NCBI RefSeq assembly: GCF_918797505.1
Contig: NC_092800.1
Coordinates: forward strand, 35,950,263-36,014,262
DNA length: 64,000 nt
Direction of reading: 5' to 3'
Source of the DNA: Bemisia tabaci
Taxonomy: Eukaryota; Arthropoda; Insecta; Hemiptera; Aleyrodidae
A program made the position numbers and the translations under genes. Under the pieces are notes generated by a model. That model was not told the origin of the DNA. It saw only the letters and a list, made by a program, of their open reading frames with translations, and did no database searches. Positions within the stretch are counted from its first letter, which is position 1. Every line of letters starts with the position of its first letter. This document shows positions 56,484 to 64,000 of this stretch, one piece after another.

Positions 56484-56760
56484 TTTCGTAGAATTATACT
56501 GCAAAATTTTATTCAATACACCTGAGGTTTTTCGGCATACAGTGCCATCTCCAGACGCATAACGAACCTTCACCAAGGAAACTACAGATACTTGACAAGG
56601 AAGTACAACTAAAAGCAAATAATCCATTAACGGGAGCAACATGATGGTTTTAAATAGGGAATAATCTAATAAACTACCATGCACATGCAAATCAACAAGC
56701 GATAAGGAATGAAGCGATAAAAGAGAAAGAGATACAATTTTGCAGTATAATGGTACGAAA
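56484..56760. mobile_element. Nested hairpin element
   Basis: tttcgtagaattatactgca at the left pairs with tgcagtataatggtacgaaa at the right; arms about 30 bp, element about 277 bp, inside the 1.49-kb element. Confidence 0.72.
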
Positions 56761-57389
56761 TATGTATTTTTCCTCTTAAACCTAGTTTCATAAAACTGCT
56801 GCCCTTACCGGCGTTTTCAAAATTCCTGGAGGTAGGCTATTCTACTAGGACGAATTTTTATTTTCCGTCGTGTTAGGAACTCAGCGAACACTTTGGTATG
56901 GGATCCATTGGGTATTATCCTGGAAAGCCTTCAAACAAAATTTAATTTGCTGTACACCTTCACGAGTCGCAACTAATCACTGTTCACGCAAAAGCCACTG
57001 GCTGGAGACTGACGCCGTCGCAGTCGTGAATTCCAGAATAAGATTGTAACGGTCAATGCGCGTTGATGATGCGCAGAAAATTATAGCTCTGTTTCTTCTT
57101 AAGTATCTTAAATCTGAGTGGAAAGTATCTCTCCCGAGCATATAGCTGTCTTTCCTGGAGTGACACATGCTACAAGGAGCTTCCCATGCCAGAGCGAGCT
57201 ATCTAACTCACCGCAAAATTTTGTCACTCGATGCTCCAGGCAGGATAGCTCCACAATATTTCACTCAGGCCACTCAGGCCAGAATAATTTTTAACAGTGT
57301 AGGAGCGTAGCTCATGCCAGGAAATCATAAAATACATGATTGAAGAACTTCCTTTAGGCATTCAGCTTTAACTCCATAAGCATCCAACA

Positions 57390-57470
57390 GAGAAGGCGCC
57401 TTCAATTAAGAGGCATGCAACACGGATAACGTCAAAACACGAATAGATGCATCCAGATATTAGCATTGTT
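57390..57470 (-). repeat. Family Q motif, diverged, reverse orientation
   Basis: aaggcgccttcaattaagag, catgcaacacggataacg and cgaatagatgcatccagat. Confidence 0.6.
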
Positions 57471-58043
57471 GACAGGCGCGCTGACTTCTCTCACGGTGAA
57501 CTCCTCACAGCTGCGAGGGAGAAAGAAAGGCAATGGCCCATGGCGCTTTAAAAAAAAATACGTGCATCCATTTTCAAGAGGCATTCTTTCAATTTCAAAG
57601 AAATCAATGAAACTTTGATATTACGGCTGACCTGGTTGATCAAAAATTTCAAACCAAGAAATAAACCAAAGTTGAAAATATGGGGATGGAAATAAACGCA
57701 ACGGCTTTGCTTTCAATACCCTTTGCTTCTAAGGAAAAAAAAATCAGAAACTTCGGCGTGATTTTAAAGTTCAGCGGGAGGTCCCTTCGTAACATTAAGT
57801 TTCCTTTCAAATCTCTCAACCCAGTTTCAAAAACTTTGGCCGGTTTTAAAGATGAAGAATATCTGATGTTTAAAATTTTACCAACTTGATCGATCTTTTT
57901 TTTTGTCCAGGAGATATCAAACAGGATACTTTATTTTACGGATGACTCTAGCAGTTTAAACAGCTTGTAACAAAACGTACAGATCTATGGCCGAAGTACG
58001 AAAGCACGTATACTTCCGTTGCGACGTTGCAGACTTTCTGTCA
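57471..58043. other. Unassigned interval
   Basis: The 69-codon frame at 57680-57889 has no recognised family. No repeat match. Confidence 0.35.
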
Positions 58044-58278
58044 TACACTGAAAAAAAAAGATTGGTAGAATTTACCATTTCTTCGCTCTGTATTTCACAC
58101 AACGTTAAGGAATGGCAAATTCTACCAAACTTCAAGTAGACTCTGCCAGAGGAATGGTTACCTGTACCAGTATATAGTAACGTTTACCTTTCCCCTGGCA
58201 GAATTGACTCTGAATTGACGCTGTGTGAAATACAGCGTGAAGGAATGGTAAATTCTACCAATCTTTTTTTTCAGTGTA
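58044..58278. mobile_element. CACTGAAAA MITE with TA duplication
   Basis: The element is 58046-58276. Long inverted repeats (agattggtagaatttaccat / atggtaaattctaccaatct) and an inner pair tgtatttcacacaacg / gctgtgtgaaatacag. TA on each side. The ends match family B but the interior differs. Confidence 0.92.
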
Positions 58279-58389
58279 CTTCATTTCTCTTTCAGGAAAT
58301 TAGTCAACGTAATTTCTTGAAAACTCCTTGATTCGTCTTCTCTATTACAAGAATATTTTGTAAAAATTTAGACCTACCTCTGAAAAAAT

Positions 58390-58429
58390 TAGCCTCTGAT
58401 AGCTATAGCCTTTGTTAATCAGCCCTCAG
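58390..58429 (-). repeat. Family P terminus fragment
   Basis: gctatagcctttgttaatca then gccctcagg is the reverse complement of a P end. Confidence 0.5.
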
Positions 58430-58962
58430 GAACGAAGTAGAAATTGGGTAGAACTGCATCGTGGCATGCGGATGAATCGAGTCTTTTGGAAAGACGTCTA
58501 CAGCCGGAAAACGCGTGCACATTTCCGCATGTTTACATCCTTTGTTACCCCGCGCACCTACCCCCCTCCTTCCCAATCACCCTCACCTCTAAAACCCTCC
58601 TAAGTGTACTCCGCGCTCGAGCGGTCGGCCCGAAGTTGCGAAACTAGCCTGAATAATGGAAAAAGTTGCCGGGGGGAAAAGTTCACTCGAAACTTTGCTC
58701 TTATGCGGATCGCGGCGTGGGGGGGGGGGCAGGGAGCGGGGGAGGGGCCCCCTCCCGGGGGGGCAAGAAATTGATACCTGGTGAATTTATTATCAAATTT
58801 CACGGTTTTTATGAACGGGTCCGTAGATCGGCTCATTAATATCGCGCTTGTCTGCTTCCTGTTTTTACGATACGACCATTGATTAAACTCCCGGGGACCC
58901 CGTCAACTTCGGCGTCGGGCGTTGCCAGAACGGACCGAAAATTGATCATATTCAGCGAGAAG
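58430..58962. other. GC-rich island with a G-run
   Basis: G-run at 58719-58728 and GGGGCCCCCTCCCGGGGGGG-like sequence at 58744. No repeat match and no credible frame. Confidence 0.4.
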
Positions 58963-59180
58963 GAACCAGCGCGATTACGGTATTTTCGAAATCTTGCAAC
59001 TTCTTCTTTTCTTTTCGAAATACTTGATTTCAGTAGATTGTAAAAATAATTTACACGATTTTTTTTTTCTTTAAAATTAAAAAATTTTGGTGGGAGGCAA
59101 AAATTATTGCTATTCTGGAAGATTTTTAGATAGTTACGAAGGAGCACCATTTTTACAACTCCGCAATCGCGCTGGAAGAT
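58963..59180. repeat. Family S-like inverted repeat
   Basis: gaaggaaccagcgcgattac at the left and actccgcaatcgcgctgg at the right are inverted; aaatcttgcaacttct and aggcaaaaattattgct lie inside. Related fragments at 32.7 and 59.46 kb. Confidence 0.6.
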
Positions 59181-59454
59181 TTTTTAGATAATTATTGGAC
59201 CGTGTTTTCAGAAAGGAGCCAAGCCACATTTTCGAAAAAATTGGGTTAAGAACGTTTTTGAGTTCCGCTAGTGGTTTATTTTCTCCTGCCAAAATCTGAG
59301 ACTCGAAAAAAAGAAATTAGTTTGTGAAAAGAGGGGTTAGGGTTTGTTTTCTCCATTTAGCCTTATGCTGGAATAAAACTTCAATCTTCTTTTCATCAGT
59401 GTCGACTTAATGTGGGTTGGTTCCTTTCTGATGCTCTCGGTCCAATCATAAAGA
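59181..59454. other. Unassigned interval
   Basis: No supported feature. Confidence 0.35.
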
Positions 59455-59525
59455 AGCAACAGAACATTTTTACAACACTGTGATCGCGTTGGTTCCTTTT
59501 TGCTAAATGCGATCCAAGTACCAAT
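59455..59525 (+). repeat. Family S-like right end
   Basis: tgtgatcgcgttggttcctt followed by tttgctaaatgcgatcc. Confidence 0.55.
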
Positions 59526-59765
59526 GGTAAATTAAATGTGAACGTTGAAACCTAACAAAGTCATACACAAGAAGAAAAAGTAAACGAAATTTCGTGTTAC
59601 TGTGGAAAGCAGAAGACAAAGTAACCTATACGTGCGATGAACATTTTTTACTTGGTTTTTCTCTGAGTTACACTGACTAAATCCCTTGGTTGAAAACGTG
59701 CATTTCCTGAAAAATCAGGCACGAGCCATCACGATTGTACCTAGATCGCATTGACGATAGTCTTG

Positions 59766-59918
59766 AGCCCGTATCATACGATCAAAGTGGAGCTCTCAAA
59801 GTTGCGTCACGTGACCCTCAATTGCCCTCAAAGATAGTCGGGCCGACAAAATTTGAGGGTCATGCGACCCCACGTGACGCCACTTTGAGGGCTCCACTTT
59901 GATCGTATGATACGGGCT
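59766..59918. mobile_element. Hairpin element V, near-identical arms
   Basis: agcccgtatcatacgatcaa pairs perfectly with ttgatcgtatgatacgggct, continuing through agtggagct and then cgtcacgtga / cacgtgacg. About 153 bp. The low divergence of the arms suggests a recent insertion. Confidence 0.9.
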
Positions 59919-60104
59919 TAATACGCCTTGGAGTTTTGCGTGAGAAATATCCGCGCAGGAGATAGATGTCTAGAACACATGCCAAACTCTCCACAATCAC
60001 CACAATATTTGTAGATTTTGTGAACTGGCAACCCTGATTTACAAATGTTACAGATTTTCATGGAAAGCCTCCTTTCTGCATTAGTTACATAGGGAGTGAG
60101 AGTT

Positions 60105-60162
60105 TCTTTATAACACTAGAGGGCTCTGCCCCCTGGCCGCTCCGCGGCCCAACCCCCTCGTA
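60105..60162 (+). repeat. GGGCTCTGCCCCCTGG-type motif
   Basis: agagggctctgccccctggc followed by cgctccgcggcccaaccccc. It contrasts sharply in composition with the AT-rich surroundings, and similar motifs recur in other arthropod repeats (recalled only). Confidence 0.4.
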
Positions 60163-60554
60163 TATTCTGTCAATTCGTTATGAAAATATCACTTAATTTT
60201 TTTTTAATTTACATTATTCTCGTAAATTGTATTAATATTAATACTGCTGAAGTTCTGTTAAGTGCTTATTCATTCAAAAGATCATCTTCAATTTAGCTAA
60301 AAACTTACTTCAATTAAGGTTGGAGTTTTAAAAAAAGGTGAATAATCAGTTTGAAACGGTTTATATGGGATAAAATAAAATGGATGGAAAGCAAATAGGA
60401 TAGAATATAATATAATATAAACGAAATATAATAGGTTTGTCATTAATAAAACGGGATGTATTTATATTAACCTTGATAAAAGGCCACAGGTCGGTTTGAT
60501 ATTTAAATTAAAGAGTGGCGGTGATGCGTAACAATTTTTGGATTTGCTGCTGCA
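60163..60554. other. Unassigned AT-rich interval
   Basis: Only short simple-repeat-like stretches (atataatataa at about 60405). No gene. Confidence 0.35.
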
Positions 60555-60790
60555 ATTCCCGAGTAGTAGTGATCGCCATAAATTGCGATTTAATCGGAGA
60601 ATATATCGCGATTTTATCGACGTCGCGATTTATTGCAATATTATCGGATAAAAAAATCGCGATTTTATCGACGGCGAATCATCGCAATATTATCGGGAGA
60701 AAAATCGCGATAAATTGCAATAAAATCGCGATTTTATCGAACGCGATTTTATAGAGATAAAATTGCAATAAATTGCAATTTTTCATCAAC
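60555..60790. repeat. Degenerate ATCGCGATTTTATCG tandem repeat
   Basis: Irregular array of atcgcgattttatcgacg, attgcaatattatcgg and gcgataaattgcaata modules. Most modules are near-palindromic around TCGCGA or TTGCAA. The 79-codon frame (repeated IAILS) only reflects the repeat. Confidence 0.88.
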
Positions 60791-60846
60791 GTCTACTAAC
60801 GCATGAATGACGCTTATGAAACATGTTTCTATGCCGCCGCCGCTGC

Positions 60847-61145
60847 CGTTTTTACCAAGGTCCGTTGGTAACTTTACCATCTCTTTTTTTTATCAATCAT
60901 TGGTAATGTTAGAAAGGCAGACCGGTATTTTTACTGATTTTTCCAGGTAAGAATACCACTTTTATTCGTAATCAATTCCCGGTAACTTAATTTACCATTT
61001 TATCTCTGTAATTCTACCACAGGCGATAAAAAATATCGGCGTTTTTACCAAGGTCCATCGATATCTTTGCCATCTCACTATTCTTGGTAATTTTACAAAG
61101 ACAGAATGATGAGATTACCAGTAGAACCTCATTTTACCAACCGTA
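60847..61145. mobile_element. Family B element, copy 2 (ends eroded)
   Basis: Shares gtttttaccaaggtccgttg, ggtaatcaattcccggtaac-like and gataaaaaatatcggcgttt blocks with 18990-19405. No clean CACTG ends. Confidence 0.75.
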
Positions 61146-61146
61146 T

Positions 61147-61185
61147 TTCATAAAGTACAGTACGTATTTCATAAAGTACAGAGGA
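61147..61185 (+). repeat. Two-copy 20-bp tandem repeat
   Basis: gtatttcataaagtacagta then gtatttcataaagtacag. Confidence 0.85.
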
Positions 61186-61789
61186 GGGAAAATAAAAAAA
61201 AAAAAAAAATCCAATGAAAACTCGGTGTCAGTCAACGCAATGTAAAAAGTTGTAAGGTTGCGAAGCGCCGATCCATCTACATAGAGGCAATTCGCACTTG
61301 GGAATCATGTTGCGGCCATAGCCAGATTCAGTGGCAGATTCATCTTGTAAATTGAAAAAGAGAAACTCGACCGAACCAGATTTTGAAACTTTCACTTGTG
61401 ATTTTGAAATTACCTTACATTTAATTTGGATATTATAAGCATACTCATTTAAATCTTTAATTTTTTTGAAAGAAGACATTCCGAAATTTTTTTTAATTTT
61501 GTTTTTTGAAGGTTAAAACTGAAAAACCAAGTGGTGAAAAATACTCAGCTGTTTTTCATCACATGATAATGAAGTAATGCAACTGATAATGAAAAATAAG
61601 TCGCAAAGATAGGAGAAAAGAATTGTAATGAAATACATACAATTATTAATGATCAAAAATTAAATTCATATAATTTCGAACAGTAGAGAAATAGGAAGAT
61701 TCGTAATTTTTTGTATAAATGGGGAAATTTGGGGGAATTTGGAATCGATAAATGCGGTTATCGAAACGTGCGATTATCGATACATGCGA
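61186..61789. other. Unassigned AT-rich interval
   Basis: The 83-codon minus-strand frame at 61228-61479 is unrecognised. Confidence 0.35.
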
Positions 61790-62085
61790 TTTGTTGTGTT
61801 TGATTGTGTTTCATGGTGTGTTTGATGTGTTTGATTGTGTTTCATGATGTGTTTGTTGTGTTTGATGTGTTTGATTGTGTTTCATGATGTGTTGTGTTTG
61901 ATGTGTTTGATTGTGTTTCATGATGTATTTGTTGTGTTTAATGTGTTTGATTGTGTTTCATGATGTGTTTGTTGTGTTTGATGTGTTTTAGGTGTATCAT
62001 GATGTGTATATTGCGTTTTACGTGTTTCATGATGTGTTTGATGTGTTTGCTATGTTTCATGATGCATTTGATGTGTTTTATCCCG
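61790..62085 (+). repeat. TGTTTGATGTGTTTGATTGTGTTTCATGATG minisatellite
   Basis: About 300 bp of nested repeats combining tgtttgatg, tgtttgattg and tgtttcatgatg modules, with increasing divergence toward the right end. Confidence 0.93.
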
Positions 62086-63600
62086 GTTCCTTAACATAGT
62101 TACATCCACTATTATAAATGACTATACTGTATAGGTAAAATTACTGCATATTATCCCGGTCACTCTGAAGAAATCCGGTTTTATCCCAGTCATTACTGCT
62201 TTAGAATGAAACGATGTATCGAAGATCGATACACAAAGATCGATATCCTTCCTGTTTTCCCGGTTTATTAATATAGGTACATCCCGTTTTATCCATGACT
62301 ATCCTGTATAGGTAAAATTCCTCCACTTTATCCCGGTCACTATGAAGAAATCCCGTTTATACCAGTCATTACTGCTTTAGAAAAAACGATGTATCGAAGA
62401 TCGATACACAAAGATCGATATCCTTCCTGTTATACCAGTTTATTAATATAGGTACATCCCGTTTTATCGATGACTATCCTGTATAGGTAAAATTCCTCCC
62501 TTTTATCCCGATTATTATGAAGGAATCCCGTTTTATCCCAGTCATTACTGCTTTAGAAAAAAACGATATATCGAAGATCGATACACAAAGATCGATATCC
62601 TTCCTGTTATCCCGGTTTATTAATATAGGTACATCCCGTTCATCCATGACTATCCTGTATAGGTAAAATTCCTCCCTTTTATCACGGTTATTATGAAGAA
62701 ATCCCGTTTTATCCCAGTCAATACTGCTTTAGAACAAACGATGTATCGAATATCGATACACAAAGATCGATATCCTTCCTGTTATCCCGGTTTATTAATA
62801 TAGGTACATCCCGTTCATCTATGACTATCCTGTATAGGTAAAATTCCTCCCTTTTATCCCGATTATTATGAAGGAATCCCGTTTTATCCCAGTCATTACT
62901 GCTTTAGAACAAAACGATATATCGAAGATCGATACACAAAGATCGATATCCTTCCTGTTATCCCGGTTTATTAATATAGGTACATCCCGTTCATCCATGA
63001 CTATCCTGTATAGGTAAAATTCCTCCCTTTTATCCCGATTATTATGAAGGAATCCCGTTTTATCCCAGTCAATACAGCTTTAGAACAAACGATGTATCGA
63101 ATATCGATACACAAAGATCGATATCCTTCCTGTTATCCCGGTTTATTAATATAGGTACATCCCGTTTTTCCATGACTATCCTGTATAGGTAAAATTACTC
63201 CCTTTTATCCCGGTTATTATGAAGAAATCCCGTTTTATCCCAGTCAATACTGCTTTTGAACAAACGATGTATCGAAGATCGATACACAAAGATCGATATC
63301 CTTCCTGTTATCCCGGTTTATTAATATAGGTACATCCCGTTCATCCATGACTCTCCCGTATAGGATGTAAAATTCCTCCCTTTTATCCCGGTTATTATGA
63401 AGAAATCCCGTTTTATCCCAGTCAATACTGCTTTAGAACAAACGATGTATCGAATATCGATACACAATGATCGATATCCTTCCTGTTATCCCGGTTTATT
63501 AATATAGGTACATCCCGTTTTTCTAGGACTATCCTGTATAGGTAATAATCCTCCCTTTTATCCTGGTTATTAGAAGAAATACATCCCATTTTTATACCTG
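62086..63600 (+). repeat. About 175-bp satellite, eight to nine units
   Basis: The block cctgtt-atcccggtttatt starts at 62251, 62426, 62603, 62778, 62954, 63129, 63304 and 63482, giving periods of 175-178 bp. Each unit contains tataggtacatcccgtt, gactatcctgtataggtaaa, tttatcccagtca and gatcgatacacaaagatcga. Most units differ by only a few bases; the first and last are more diverged, as expected at array edges. Confidence 0.96.
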
Positions 63601-64000
63601 TCTACCTATCAATAATTCCTTTACGGAAGAATACATTTAAATTTCCCGGGGATTTTCAATGACGTTTAATGATTGGTTAATGAAAGACCAATGAGAATGC
63701 GAAATGACACGGACGTACACACAAAAAAGGCCTTATTTTTTTTTACTATAGTAAGATAAGAAATCACGATTTTCGGAACTTGGAAGTATCGTTATTTCAT
63801 TTACATCAACTAGAGATAACCGATTCCAAGAAAAGCAGTCTGCTTCAATAAATATCGATTGGCACACATTCATTCGAATACACGAAACCCAAAGCTGCCA
63901 TCCAGCCAAAATCGCCTCAGGAAACGTTTAGCATGAACTCGACGAGCTGTCAAATTTCGCCACCCTTCGGATTTTAGAGTTGTCTGGTATATAGTTGTCT
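63601..64000. other. Unassigned interval to window end
   Basis: No gene or repeat recognised. Confidence 0.35.

Larger units (their letters stand above)
55812..57301. mobile_element. 1.49-kb CACTG-ended element with TA duplication
   Basis: Left end cactgttaaaaaaaattagc at 55814 and right end aataatttttaacagtg at 57299 are inverted repeats of about 17 bp, flanked by TA. It is the longest TA-flanked element here, yet it has no transposase frame. The interior contains the polypyrimidine tract at 56024-56102 and a nested hairpin. It could be a deleted Tc1/mariner-like element. Confidence 0.68.

Noticed and set aside
60105..60162. rRNA or bacterial insert suggested by a sudden GC-rich motif
   Set aside because: Only about 58 bp, with no extension into recognisable rRNA or bacterial genes.
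62086..63600. CRISPR-like array
   Set aside because: Units of 175 bp are repeated throughout with no short repeat/unique spacer alternation, and the sequence is eukaryotic.
1..64000. tRNA or tRNA-derived SINE
   Set aside because: I looked for GGTTCGAATCC-type B boxes with a matching A box and cloverleaf. Isolated B-box-like strings (for example near 6669 and 36123) lack an A box or stems.

Overview
The window looks like gene-poor intergenic or intronic DNA from an arthropod nuclear genome. It is AT-rich overall with scattered GC-rich islands, has no long reading frame on either strand (the longest open frames are about 145 codons and most lie inside repeats), no rRNA, no recognisable tRNA, and is packed with dispersed inverted-repeat elements. 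From memory, the style of the repeats suggests a hemipteran, and a whitefly of the Bemisia tabaci type is my best guess; this is an inference that a database search would settle.

Layout. Nearly every recognisable feature is a non-autonomous DNA transposon or another repeat. I sorted them by comparing copies inside the window. (i) Family A (about 225-240 bp, CACTGGAAAA termini) has eight copies, three of them with clean TA flanks. Other CACTG-ended elements share the TA flanks: family B, the 58.05 kb element and a 1.49 kb element at 55.8-57.3 kb. (ii) Family D (about 165-187 bp) has five discrete copies, four with 8-bp target duplications, so it is hAT-like. Family O (about 400 bp) has one copy with a perfect 8-bp duplication. 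(iii) Family C (about 250 bp) has five full copies and many fragments. (iv) Families E, F, G, J, L, N, P, Q, R, S, AA and AB have two or more copies each; U, V, W, I and T are single hairpins. Several elements sit inside others (J in a GGCCGTTCAT-type element, A in S, S in one unit of a tandem duplication, AA in a Q foldback), which gives relative insertion ages.

Larger structures. A 2.38 kb near-perfect inverted repeat with a 32-nt loop lies at 38.73-41.11 kb; each arm also holds a diverged tandem duplication of about 350 bp. The last 2.2 kb is a tandem array: a TGTTTGATG-type minisatellite followed by a satellite of about 175 bp with eight to nine units.

Coding traces. Two short fragments match the C-terminal tail of RTE/CR1-type non-LTR reverse transcriptases (22.78-23.10 kb minus, 52.79-52.96 kb plus). 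Two Cys-containing candidate exons at 47.5 kb and 51.6 kb, each behind a plausible splice acceptor, weakly resemble the membrane-proximal region of ADAM17/TACE proteases. An unidentified frame is conserved between two copies of repeat family F. I see no intact protein-coding gene, so nothing can be said about genes working together. GC-rich islands that do not match the repeats (1.8-2.2, 14.8-15.3, 30.7-31.2, 43.6-43.8, 49.3-49.7 and 58.5-58.9 kb) are the best candidates for unique, possibly regulatory DNA.
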